DNA from: a virus
Length of the DNA: 23,878 nt
IMG/VR virus record: IMGVR_UViG_3300031772_000284
Coordinates: 1 to 23,878 of that record
Direction: 5' to 3' (one strand)
Position 1 is the stretch's first letter. Every line of letters begins with the position of its first letter. Below the pieces are notes generated by a model. It saw only the letters and a program-made list of their open reading frames with translations. It searched no databases and was not told the origin of the DNA. Of this stretch, positions 1 to 6,317 are shown piece after piece. Position numbers and translations under genes: made by a program.

Positions 1-64
1 AAGTCACCAAAGCTTAGCGCGAATTTCTCTAGTACACTACAAAAGCGTCTTTGTAGTTAAATGA
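1..64 (+). CDS. C-terminal tail of an upstream gene (partial)
   Basis: Two + strand frames are open from the window edge. One ends with TGA at 62-64, overlapping the speD ATG as ATGA. The other ends with TAA at 58-60, directly before that ATG. The third frame is closed by TAG at 15-17. The ATGA overlap is also used at other junctions in this phage (3438 and 4639), so I favour the frame ending at 64. Only about 20 residues are visible and no family can be named. Confidence 0.3.
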   Translation, partial: SHQSLARISLVHYKSVFVVK

Positions 65-438
65 AGGGAAAGCACTATCTTGTAGATCTATATGAGTGTA
101 ATCTGTCTAAGATTAACGATCCCCTTTTTATTGATTCGTTGCTCACAGAAGCTTCTAAGATAGCACGATCTACTTTGCTGGATCTTAAACTTCATTTGTT
201 TGAACCGCAAGGCATCACAGGTTTTGCCTTGTTAGCTCAGTCACATATCTCCATTCATACATGGCCCGAAAACGGCTATGTCGCCGTGGATATTTATACC
301 TGCGGTGAAGATACAGATCCGGCAAAGGCAGTCAAATTTATTATTGAGGAGTTAGAAGCTGAGAAACATTTGATTAAAAATATTGCTAGGTACACGCCCG
401 AATGTTTTGTTAATACTCTTGAACCCGTAACTGTTTAG
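61..438 (+). CDS. speD: S-adenosylmethionine decarboxylase-family proenzyme (SpeD)
   Basis: A 125-aa protein, the usual length for the small bacterial, Thermotoga-type SpeD class. These proenzymes cut themselves before a serine, which becomes the pyruvoyl cofactor, and classically decarboxylate S-adenosylmethionine for spermidine synthesis. The signature is clear: SHISIHTWPE at residues 61-70, then VAVDIYTCG at 74-82. Ser61 would be the cleavage and pyruvoyl residue, His66 and Cys81 the processing and catalytic residues, by comparison with T. maritima Ser63, His68 and Cys83. The residue before the scissile serine is Gln60, where the family usually has Glu. speD is a known auxiliary gene of marine cyanophages. 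Some SpeD homologues have been reported to act on arginine or ornithine instead, so the substrate is inferred. No spermidine synthase is visible here. The ATG directly follows or overlaps the previous stop, and no strong Shine-Dalgarno is seen. Confidence 0.9.
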   Translation: MKGKHYLVDLYECNLSKINDPLFIDSLLTEASKIARSTLLDLKLHLFEPQGITGFALLAQSHISIHTWPENGYVAVDIYTCGEDTDPAKAVKFIIEELEAEKHLIKNIARYTPECFVNTLEPVTV

Positions 439-463
439 ACTGAGTTTAGCTTGTCCAATATGT

Positions 464-865
464 GTGAGTGCAACTGACGAGCAAGAGTTAGTTTTTAATC
501 TGCAGTGTTTACAACGCCGAACGGCACGTAAACGATTTCGTAAAGATATTCTTGAAGCTTGGAGAGATATATGTGCATATTGCGGATCAGATAGAGCCCA
601 CACATTAGATCATATTGTTCCTAGAGCTAAAGGAGGTTCAACTAAACGAGGTAATTTATTAGCTTGCTGTCCTACTTGTAATTTAGATAAGTCAGATATT
701 GACTGGCTCCTGTGGTATCGATCCCAAAGTTTTTGGTCTATTGAGCGAGAGGAAGCTATCTGGGAGTGGTTGTCTTATAACCACGAAGCTAACGTTGCCG
801 CACGTGAATACGAAAAAGCGTGCCAGGAACCCTTAAAGCTCCCAGCACACTCTGATAAAACTTGA
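464..865 (+). CDS. Free-standing HNH endonuclease
   Basis: A 133-aa protein with a complete zinc-ribbon HNH core. It has C37-x2-C40 (CAYC), the catalytic-type DHIVPRAKGG at 49-58, Asn64, and CPTCN with C69 and C72 forming the second zinc knuckle. This is the compact HNH type common in cyanobacteria and cyanophages, usually a nicking or homing-like enzyme. The GTG start at 464 is the best in-frame choice, because an ATG at 460 is in another frame and closes quickly. Its stop lies 1 bp from the stop of the convergent holin-like gene. The Trp-rich tail after the core (WLLWYRSQSFWS) resembles that of other cyanophage HNH proteins, from memory. It could act on competing phage DNA, but nothing here shows the target. 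Confidence 0.87.
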   Translation: MSATDEQELVFNLQCLQRRTARKRFRKDILEAWRDICAYCGSDRAHTLDHIVPRAKGGSTKRGNLLACCPTCNLDKSDIDWLLWYRSQSFWSIEREEAIWEWLSYNHEANVAAREYEKACQEPLKLPAHSDKT

Positions 866-866
866 A

Positions 867-1043
867 TTATTTTTTAGCTAATTTAGTAATTATTCCAGCA
901 AAGATTTCAATCACTTTATAAAACTTTGCTACCTGCTCGTTATCTTTAGGGGTTGGTGTCAGGTTAACAATGGCGATTGCCACCGCGTGGGCAGCGATAA
1001 GAACAGCAAGAAGTTGTTGAATGTGGGCAAGAAGTTGTTCCAT
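867..1043 (-). CDS. Small holin-like membrane protein (58 aa)
   Basis: A short reading frame with ATG at 1043-1041 and TAA at 869-867. Residues 1-12 are amphipathic. Residues 11-27 are strongly hydrophobic, Ala/Val/Ile/Leu-rich, and could span a membrane. An NLTPTPKD motif follows at 27-34, then an amphipathic segment (VAKFYKVIEIFAGIITKLAKK) ending in a basic tail. This plan, with the TPTPKD turn followed by a K/R-rich end, resembles small phage proteins annotated as putative holins. Holins form inner-membrane lesions that release or activate the endolysin. It lies about 1.1 kb from the endolysin gene, with a membrane-anchored coiled-coil gene between. The function is inferred from size, topology and neighbourhood. 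The frame fills an otherwise empty 200-bp gap. Confidence 0.65.
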   Translation of the reverse strand: MEQLLAHIQQLLAVLIAAHAVAIAIVNLTPTPKDNEQVAKFYKVIEIFAGIITKLAKK

Positions 1044-1074
1044 GGTAATTAAGTACCTTGTATATGTAGTCTAA

Positions 1075-1389
1075 TTAATTTCGAGTAAAAGTACTTTTTA
1101 TTTCCATTGCTCCTCCTAATAACTCTTGCGCTTTTGATCCATCAGGTTCATGTTCAATAAATGTATATTTTGGTAAGTCAGATTTTTCCCAATCTTTTTT
1201 TATAGAGTCTATCTGTTTATCTACATCATTTAACGCTAACTCTACTTTCCAGAGCACCCAGTCTGGTTTACAATAATTTAAAATTAGTTTTACGAATTTA
1301 TTTTGCTGTAATTTCGGATATTGCTGAGAGATAAGATTAGTAAATTCGTAACTTAAAGCAAACCAAATGTTGTAATTAGAGTTTTTCAT
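1075..1389 (-). CDS. Hypothetical protein (104 aa) of the lysis region
   Basis: A 104-aa soluble-looking protein, rich in Lys, Asn, Trp and aromatic residues, with no signal peptide, lipobox or membrane segment. I do not recognise a family. Its start overlaps the end of the upstream 89-aa gene by 14 bp, so the two are probably translated from one - strand message. The message would continue into the holin-like gene. The central region (VELALNDVDKQIDSIKKDW) looks helical. A lysis-associated role is only a guess from position. Confidence 0.6.
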   Translation of the reverse strand: MKNSNYNIWFALSYEFTNLISQQYPKLQQNKFVKLILNYCKPDWVLWKVELALNDVDKQIDSIKKDWEKSDLPKYTFIEHEPDGSKAQELLGGAMEIKSTFTRN

Positions 1390-1645
1390 GGAGTTTAGTA
1401 AGTATAAGTTGATCTAATTTATCGTTAATATGGTTAAGCCTATCTTTAATTTCCGATAAACCAAGATTTAAATCAGATTTTAAAGCGTACATTTTAGGGA
1501 ATTCGTTTATTTCTTTTTCAGTATCTTCTAAACGTTTTTTTATCGAGTTAAATCGATCATTTAAAATAGTTTGTTTTTGTGAGTGATTCCAAGTAAGAAA
1601 ACCTAAGCCAGCTGTAAGCACAGCAACAATAGCTTCCACACCCAC
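1376..1645 (-). CDS. N-terminally membrane-anchored coiled-coil protein (89 aa)
   Basis: An 89-aa protein starting with GTG at 1645, with AGGA about 5 nt upstream. Residues 2-19 (GVEAIVAVLTAGLGFLTW) form one hydrophobic membrane segment. The rest is a charged helix with heptad-like spacing (NSIKKRLEDTEKEINEF, then LSEIKDRLNHINDKLDQLI), typical of a coiled coil. This topology fits an inner-membrane spanin-like or other lysis accessory protein, but no outer-membrane lipoprotein partner is visible. It is divergent from the + strand endolysin cluster, across a roughly 100-bp intergenic region holding a promoter-like sequence. Confidence 0.65.
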   Translation of the reverse strand: MGVEAIVAVLTAGLGFLTWNHSQKQTILNDRFNSIKKRLEDTEKEINEFPKMYALKSDLNLGLSEIKDRLNHINDKLDQLILTKLHEKL

Positions 1646-1699
1646 AGTCCTGTACCCTTGTTTAGCTAAATAAATTTTAATTCATTTAAAGACATAAAC

Positions 1700-1727
1700 A
1701 TGACGTATTTTCTGATTAAAATATAGA
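1700..1727 (+). promoter_or_regulatory. Candidate promoter for the endolysin cluster
   Basis: In the AT-rich divergent intergenic region, ATGACG (1700-1705) is followed after 16 bp by TATAGA (1722-1727). This is a reasonable match to a sigma70-type -35/-10 pair. It would start transcription about 15 nt before the GTG at 1748. No experimental or comparative support is available. Confidence 0.35.
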
Positions 1728-1747
1728 TATCGAATGATCGTATCGGC

Positions 1748-2185
1748 GTGGCCCAGTACACAAAAAACCTTGAGCTGGATTCCGTCATTAACAGCGGCAT
1801 CACGGATCCTACTCGTCGTACAGAATCTACTCACTTTGATCAACGTCGGACATTAGATTCCAGCGGCGTGGTTGTAGTTACATCTGAGAATCGTGAGTAT
1901 GCAGCTGATGGCATGTACGGTATTTCAGATGTTTATAAATTAACTGTGAACGCAACAGGTATTTTACGGGTTGATATTCGTAATCAAAATTCTTGCGGTC
2001 CTGTTGTTGTTCTTGACTCGGCTGGTACCGCCGTTTTGACTGCTAATCCATCCAAATTTAGTTCTAGGGCAACGTCCACTACTACGACTACAATCAATAC
2101 CTCAGGTACTTACTACACTTATATTCAACTCAAAGGTCGCAGCGGTTGCGAATACCGCGTGGGCATTAACGTTACCAGCACCTAA
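1748..2185 (+). CDS. Beta-rich hypothetical protein with a PPC-like C-terminal half
   Basis: A 145-aa protein starting with GTG. The N-terminal about 60 residues are polar. Residues 60-145 have the alternating strand pattern of a beta sandwich: a KLTVNATGILRVDI strand, a PVVVLDSAGTAVLTA hairpin, a Thr-rich segment, then GTYYTYIQLKG and a final YRVGINVTS strand. This order resembles bacterial pre-peptidase C-terminal (PPC)-type domains, which are non-catalytic. There is no signal peptide. It overlaps the endolysin start by 1 bp (TAATG), so the two are probably co-translated. It could be a virion decoration or cell-surface binding protein. The fold call is from pattern only. Confidence 0.6.
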   Translation: MAQYTKNLELDSVINSGITDPTRRTESTHFDQRRTLDSSGVVVVTSENREYAADGMYGISDVYKLTVNATGILRVDIRNQNSCGPVVVLDSAGTAVLTANPSKFSSRATSTTTTTINTSGTYYTYIQLKGRSGCEYRVGINVTST

Positions 2186-3441
2186 TGAATATTTCCCCTG
2201 CGGGGGTCAATTTAATAAAAAACTTTGAAGGTCTTAGGCTGACTTCGTATCAATGCGATGCCGGCGTCTGGACTGTTGGATACGGCACCACCGGTGCTCA
2301 AATTGGCCCTGATCTTACGATTACTAAAGAGCAAGCAGAAGAATTTCTTTTGCATACTTTGCAGTACTTTGAAGATTCAGTTTCAGAATTAATCAAAGTT
2401 AGACTTAATCAAAGTGAATTTGATGCTCTAGTAAGTTTTACGTACAACGTAGGTGTTGGTGCGTTTAAACAATCAACATTACTAAGGCTCCTCAACGATG
2501 GAGTTGATCGTTCTATAGTTGCATCAGAGTTATTAAAGTGGACTAAAGTTAATGGAAATGTTAACGAAGGTCTTGCAAACCGCCGTCGGCGCGAAAAAGA
2601 GTTATTTTTAGCTAAATCTGTACATCCACTCTTGGCTACTTCAATTCTGGCGCAGCGTGACACGTGGTTAAAACGTAAACCCGAACAAGCTTCTACTCTT
2701 TCTGCCGAACAAAAAGTTTTTGTTCCGAAAGGAGCTGCTCACGAGTGGCGCACAATCACGATGATTCCCGGAGAAGTTGATTACAGGATTCGACTTGAGG
2801 CTCAACCAGAGCAAGACTGGTGGTTTTACCCAAGCCATTGGAAAATTATCAATGATCTCAAATCTTTGCCCGCTTCAACGGATATTTCTTCGTCTCCCAC
2901 TCCAGTCCACGCAGATAAAGTTTTAAATATTCCTTATTATTCTCAGCGAGATAACGTTCGTGATCCTTTACGGACTTGTTTCTCTAGCTCTTGCGCCATG
3001 ATGCTTAAGGGATTAAAGCCCAACAGCATCGACAACGATGATAAATATATAGCAACTGTGTTTAAACACGGTGATACTACGTCAGCAACAGCGCAGTTGG
3101 AAGCTTTAGAAGATTACGGAGTAAGAGCTGAGTTTTGTCAAAAAGGCTCGTGGAAAGACATTGACGCTCAACTAGATAAAGGTATTGCCGTGCCCATCGG
3201 CATTCTTCATAAAGGTTCAGTTCACAACGCAACTGGAGGGGGTCACTGGATTTGCGTTATAGGACGTTCCGAAGATAATAAAAGTTATGTAGTTAACGAT
3301 CCGTTTGGTGACTTAGATCTTGTTAATGGGGGATACCTCAGCACAAACGGAGCTAAAAAGCTATACTCTAGATTGAATTTAAAACCTCGCTGGATGGTGG
3401 AGGGAGAGGGCTCTGGTTGGTTTATCAAGGTTTTAAAATGA
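2185..3441 (+). CDS. Modular endolysin: GH24 lysozyme, linker domain and C39-like peptidase
   Basis: A 418-aa protein with three parts. Residues 1-145 are a phage-type GH24 muramidase. The E-x8-(D/C)-x5-T triad is Glu15, Cys24 and Thr30, followed by VGYGTTG and the SFTYNVGVGAF helix. The Cys variant is also found in P1 Lyz. Residues 150-225 form a small beta-rich module (DTWLKRKPEQASTL, KVFVPKG, WWFYPSHW) resembling SH3-like modules of cyanobacterial C39-like proteins. Residues 245-418 look like a C39-like papain-fold peptidase: NIPYYSQRDN, Cys265 in RTCFSSSC as nucleophile, His354 in GGGHWICVIG, and Asp372 in VVNDPFGD. It would cut glycan strands and possibly peptide cross-links. There is no signal peptide, so release depends on a holin. 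At 418 aa it is much longer than single-domain GH24 lysins of about 150-180 aa. The downstream gene overlaps by 4 bp. Confidence 0.9.
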   Translation: MNISPAGVNLIKNFEGLRLTSYQCDAGVWTVGYGTTGAQIGPDLTITKEQAEEFLLHTLQYFEDSVSELIKVRLNQSEFDALVSFTYNVGVGAFKQSTLLRLLNDGVDRSIVASELLKWTKVNGNVNEGLANRRRREKELFLAKSVHPLLATSILAQRDTWLKRKPEQASTLSAEQKVFVPKGAAHEWRTITMIPGEVDYRIRLEAQPEQDWWFYPSHWKIINDLKSLPASTDISSSPTPVHADKVLNIPYYSQRDNVRDPLRTCFSSSCAMMLKGLKPNSIDNDDKYIATVFKHGDTTSATAQLEALEDYGVRAEFCQKGSWKDIDAQLDKGIAVPIGILHKGSVHNATGGGHWICVIGRSEDNKSYVVNDPFGDLDLVNGGYLSTNGAKKLYSRLNLKPRWMVEGEGSGWFIKVLK

Positions 3442-3653
3442 CCAGTCGCAAAAAACTTGTAAAGCAAGCACTTAAAGTTGACTGGCAGAATATAGAACGT
3501 TGCGCTCAGCAACGAGCGAATGAAAAAACATTCAATTGGGACGAGGACTCTAATCCTTTAGGGGATTTAGAAACCAGAGAACTTGCACGAATAATGGCGT
3601 ATCGCAGTGCGCTTATTTGTGCCCTTTTGGATGATTTATTCCAACTCTTTTAA
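3438..3653 (+). CDS. Hypothetical protein (71 aa)
   Basis: A small basic-then-acidic protein beginning MTSRKKLVKQAL. The ATG at 3438 forms an ATGA overlap with the endolysin stop and is preferred over an in-frame upstream GTG at 3417. The C-terminus (ALICALLDDLFQLF) is a hydrophobic helix, probably too short and acidic for a stable membrane span. No family is recognised. Translational coupling to the endolysin suggests late expression. Confidence 0.6.
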   Translation: MTSRKKLVKQALKVDWQNIERCAQQRANEKTFNWDEDSNPLGDLETRELARIMAYRSALICALLDDLFQLF

Positions 3654-3675
3654 TTTCTTTACAAAACCTCTGTTT

Positions 3676-3909
3676 ATGTTTAAATATCAAGACATTCTTT
3701 CTTCCTGGGACGTAAGCTGGGAACAGAGAAAGGTAGATTTTATGCAAGAACTTTATGAGTTTTATACTCCTGAAAATTGCTGCTATACGGGATTATTTCA
3801 AAAATACGAGCAAGATCTTGCTGAATTTGTTCGAGATTATGACCGTATCGAATTGGAAGACCCACGACACGGTAAACCGTGGTTGTTTCCTTCGCCTACA
3901 ATTAGTTAA
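3676..3909 (+). CDS. Hypothetical protein (77 aa)
   Basis: A 77-aa acidic, aromatic-rich protein starting MFKYQDILSSWDVSW. The ATG at 3676 lies 22 bp after the previous stop. An earlier in-frame ATG at 3607 would lie inside the preceding gene, so it is less likely. The middle (FMQELYEFYTPENCCY) and the C-terminal DPRHGKPWLF are the notable stretches. No family is recognised. Confidence 0.55.
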   Translation: MFKYQDILSSWDVSWEQRKVDFMQELYEFYTPENCCYTGLFQKYEQDLAEFVRDYDRIELEDPRHGKPWLFPSPTIS

Positions 3910-3923
3910 AAGTTTATAAGTTC

Positions 3924-4148
3924 ATGGCGGACCGTGACTATAAAAAAGAATACGAAGATTATCACGGTTCGCCTGAACAGATTAAGCGTCGCGCTGCCCG
4001 AAATCAAGCTCGCCGTCATCTAGCAAAGAAAGGCAAAGTTCATAAAGGTGACGGAAAAGATGTGGATCACAAAAACCATAATCCTTTAGATAATAGTCCT
4101 GCTAACATAAGGGTTAGATCTAAGTCCGCTAATCGGAGCGATCAATAA
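3924..4148 (+). CDS. Small HNH-like basic protein (74 aa)
   Basis: A 74-aa, strongly basic protein. The first 40 residues form a charged helix (KKEYEDYHGSPEQIKRRAAR). They are followed by GDGKDVDHKNHNPLDNSP with Asp48-His49, and NIRVRSKSANRS with Asn61 and Asn70. The DH, N and N spacing matches the minimal HNH finger of phage proteins. Compact proteins of this type with the GKDVDHK motif are, from memory, widespread in marine phages, often near packaging or virion genes. Without the zinc cysteines of larger HNH enzymes, nuclease activity is uncertain. It overlaps the next gene by 1 bp (TAATG). Confidence 0.7.
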   Translation: MADRDYKKEYEDYHGSPEQIKRRAARNQARRHLAKKGKVHKGDGKDVDHKNHNPLDNSPANIRVRSKSANRSDQ

Positions 4149-4642
4149 TGGCAATTGTGCCTGGTATTGGGAACGGTAAAGCTCCCGAACAGATAGGGGG
4201 CCTGATGTTTCCTCCTGGTTTGGGGGGGTACAACCGTGAGCCCCAACTAGGTGTGCGACGTGTGATGCAGTTGGATAATGCCAGCCGCATTGCTTCACAA
4301 ATTGAACATGATCGCGGTGTCTACAGCAGACCCCCCGTGGGGCCGGTTGAGTACGCAGAAAGCAATATTAAAAAAAGTACTGAACTAACCGGTGTTGCTG
4401 GTTATAACCAGCGCAATGTGCCTATTAAAGATAGTCCTGATGACATGAGTCAAGCTGATTATCTACTTTCGATGAAGCAAGAGACTCCTGAGCAACGTAT
4501 GCGGATGCGTCAGGCTCTTACCGTTGCTAATCAAAACTTTTTAAATACTCGCACAACCAATATGGATTACCCTTCAAATTCACATAATATGGTTAATAAT
4601 CTTTTAGCTTTGTCTAAAGCTAAACTACAAAAAGGAAAATGA
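4148..4642 (+). CDS. Hypothetical protein (164 aa)
   Basis: A soluble protein with a Gly/Pro-rich N-terminus (IGGLMFPPGLGGYN), a polar centre, and a helical C-terminal half rich in Gln, Met and Asn. No membrane segment, signal or catalytic motif is visible and I recognise no family. It is coupled to neighbours on both sides: TAATG with the HNH-like gene and ATGA with the 43-aa gene. The low-complexity N-terminus and position suggest a structural or virion-associated role, but that is inference. Confidence 0.6.
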   Translation: MAIVPGIGNGKAPEQIGGLMFPPGLGGYNREPQLGVRRVMQLDNASRIASQIEHDRGVYSRPPVGPVEYAESNIKKSTELTGVAGYNQRNVPIKDSPDDMSQADYLLSMKQETPEQRMRMRQALTVANQNFLNTRTTNMDYPSNSHNMVNNLLALSKAKLQKGK

Positions 4643-4770
4643 GAGATTCTGATTTTCCCATCCGCATGGCCGGTCAGCGTTTAGGTTTAGATGCCTATAA
4701 AATGACTGGGATTACACCGACTGAAGTTACGCGTCGGTTACGTTACCAAGAAGCTTTCCCGAGGACCTGA
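4639..4770 (+). CDS. Small hypothetical protein (43 aa)
   Basis: ATG at 4639 overlaps the previous TGA (ATGA) and has a good Shine-Dalgarno, AAGGA, just upstream. The 43 residues start MRDSDFPIRMAGQRLGL and include a GITPTEVTRRLRYQE helix. No homology is recognised. The overlap, ribosome site and fit between neighbours support it as real despite its size. Confidence 0.5.
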   Translation: MRDSDFPIRMAGQRLGLDAYKMTGITPTEVTRRLRYQEAFPRT

Positions 4771-4772
4771 AA

Positions 4773-4952
4773 ATGCGCATTGCTGGCCCCCAAATCCTGA
4801 CCGACCCTTCGTCTATGCCTCGCACTGCGAACCGCTTTGCAGGCCGCGTGGCGAAAGAAAACCCAGGGTTGGTTGAACGCATTACTAACGCTATTATTCC
4901 TGGACACGGTGCCGCAAATCCAGGTGGACGAGAGCCTTCTGCACAAGGTTGA
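4773..4952 (+). CDS. Small hypothetical protein (59 aa)
   Basis: ATG at 4773 is 2 bp after the previous stop, and TGA ends at 4952. The protein is Pro/Gly/Arg-rich (MRIAGPQILTDPSSMPRTAN) with one amphipathic helix (NPGLVERITNAII) and a Gly/Ala-rich tail. Local GC content looks higher than in the flanking genes. Its end overlaps the apparent start of thyX in another frame. I recognise no family. Confidence 0.5.
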   Translation: MRIAGPQILTDPSSMPRTANRFAGRVAKENPGLVERITNAIIPGHGAANPGGREPSAQG

Positions 4953-5628
4953 GCTTAGTTGGATTACTCCCTACGCCGAAAGCGTAGTTGCTAAGCACGC
5001 GAGAGTATCCACAAAAAACCCTGATCGAGACGAGTATACCCGTCTCTTAGAGTACTGTATTCAACACGGACATTGGAGCGTATTTGAGCAAGTCTGCGCC
5101 TCCTTTGAGATTGTTACTACTAGAGCAATTTCACCGCAAATCTTACGGCATAGGAGCTTTACATTCCAGGAAACAAGTCAAAGGTATTGTGATCCTCTAG
5201 ATGTTCTAGAGCAAGTAGCACCTGATTGTTCTGCTTTTGAACTTCGTTCACAAGATTTAAAAAATCGTCAGAACAGCTTTCAGTTTGAGGACGATTCCAC
5301 AGAAGAATTGTTTCGCAAACGTATTGAAGAATTGTTTGAGAGTTCTCGGGAACTTTATGACGATATGCTCTCCGCTAATGTCGCGAAGGAATGTGCCCGT
5401 AATGTGCTTCTAATGTGTTCGCCTACTCGGCTGCATATGACGGGTACGCTGCGCAGTTGGATTTTCTATGTGGGCCTTCGTGGGAATGTCGGGACCCAGC
5501 AAGAGCACCGACAAATTGCTCTTGGGATCGGGGATTATTTAGCTGATTTACTGCCAGTTATTAGTACAGCAGTAATGGAAGCTGCTCATTCAGGCACTAG
5601 TGGCCTTGAAGGTTGGCAATATATTTGA
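4924..5628 (+). CDS. thyX: FAD-dependent thymidylate synthase ThyX
   Basis: ThyX makes dTMP from dUMP using methylene-tetrahydrofolate, FAD and NADPH. The signature RHR-x7-S is intact: RHRSFTFQETSQRY, at residues 75-88 counting from GTG 4924. The C-terminal GTQQEHRQIALGIGDYL matches the conserved Q-Q-E-x-R helix. Homology begins around VELSWITPYAESVVAKHARV, so upstream in-frame codons from 4837 are probably just overlap with the 59-aa gene. GTG 4924 gives 234 aa, a normal length. No clear ribosome site is seen, so a start nearer 4939, by a rare codon or by coupling to the 59-aa gene, is possible. It is the last + strand gene before the hairpin at 5646. Confidence 0.93.
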   Translation: MDESLLHKVELSWITPYAESVVAKHARVSTKNPDRDEYTRLLEYCIQHGHWSVFEQVCASFEIVTTRAISPQILRHRSFTFQETSQRYCDPLDVLEQVAPDCSAFELRSQDLKNRQNSFQFEDDSTEELFRKRIEELFESSRELYDDMLSANVAKECARNVLLMCSPTRLHMTGTLRSWIFYVGLRGNVGTQQEHRQIALGIGDYLADLLPVISTAVMEAAHSGTSGLEGWQYI

Positions 5629-5645
5629 CGGCTAGATAAGCGAAA

Positions 5646-5667
5646 GCCGGGCTTGATTAGGCCCGGC
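5646..5667 (+). terminator. Hairpin between convergent gene blocks
   Basis: GCCGGGC (5646-5652) pairs with GCCCGGC (5661-5667) around an 8-nt loop. It sits 17 bp after the thyX stop and before the 3' end of the facing - strand block. The following bases are CTTAAGTTCG, so there is no real U-tract on the + strand. It could slow or stop transcription from thyX. It has AAA on the other side, which gives a short U run for - strand messages, so it may work both ways. Confidence 0.55.
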
Positions 5668-5697
5668 CTTAAGTTCGCCTTACGCTGCGTTCTCTTA

Positions 5698-6309
5698 CTA
5701 TAGAAGATTTGACCAAGCACCGACGGTTTCTTTAGATTTATTTAATGTGCTGGGATTTGGAATAAAAGAAGCTATAGGATTTTGGGTAGTTGTAGGTTCA
5801 AAACTAGGTTTGGTTGAGTTTATAACTGCTTGAAAAGCATTTAATTGTTGCTTAAGGATCAGATTTTCTTGTTCTAAAGGTTTTTTCTGCTCTTCCACCC
5901 AAGCTGTAGCATTTTCGGCCAGTCGATCCAAGACGTTTTGAGGATGAGGGAATTTGTAAACCACCCCTGTTTCTGTTTCGATTCGTTGCCCACCTTGGGA
6001 TTCTGCTAAAGCGTTCAGGAAAACTTCTGATTTACCTACAGGAATATCCGAACTAAACGAAAGCTGCTGTGGGTTTACAAGCCCACGATTTGTTTCGTAC
6101 AGGTAGCTAAAACTTTTTGCGACTTTGACAGCTTCGACAGTTTCATTTTCTTTCTTTCGACGATGTTCAATTGTTACGGATGTTCCGGCCAAAGCACCCC
6201 CAGCAGCTGCGATAGCTACAGGCATATTTAAAGGGGAGAAAACAGCAGTGCCTACTACACCGCCACATCCAACGCCAAAAATTGCCCAAAAAAGAGTTGT
6301 GTTGTTCAT
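5698..6309 (-). CDS. Membrane-anchored hypothetical protein with coiled coil (203 aa)
   Basis: Residues 5-45 hold two Gly/Ala-rich hydrophobic segments (LFWAIFGVGCGGVVGTAVF and MPVAIAAAGGALAGTSV), followed by a basic stretch (EHRRKKENE) that should be cytoplasmic. The middle (about 65-130) looks like a small winged-helix-like fold ending in GVVYKFPHPQNVLDRLAE. Then comes a short coiled coil (QKKPLEQENLILKQQLNAF) and a disordered Thr/Pro/Asn tail. No family is recognised. It starts 8 bp after the primase-helicase stop, so the two are probably in one operon. It might tether something to the inner membrane. Confidence 0.6.
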   Translation of the reverse strand: MNNTTLFWAIFGVGCGGVVGTAVFSPLNMPVAIAAAGGALAGTSVTIEHRRKKENETVEAVKVAKSFSYLYETNRGLVNPQQLSFSSDIPVGKSEVFLNALAESQGGQRIETETGVVYKFPHPQNVLDRLAENATAWVEEQKKPLEQENLILKQQLNAFQAVINSTKPSFEPTTTQNPIASFIPNPSTLNKSKETVGAWSNLL

Positions 6310-6317
6310 TTGATTGC

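Noticed and set aside
352-603. 83-aa minus-strand reading frame across the speD-HNH junction
   Set aside because: It lies opposite the speD and HNH coding sequences, spans their junction, and shows no motif. It is a shadow frame.
5694-5702. TATAGTAAG as a promoter here
   Set aside because: On the minus strand it sits at a gene end facing the thyX hairpin, with no gene downstream on that strand.
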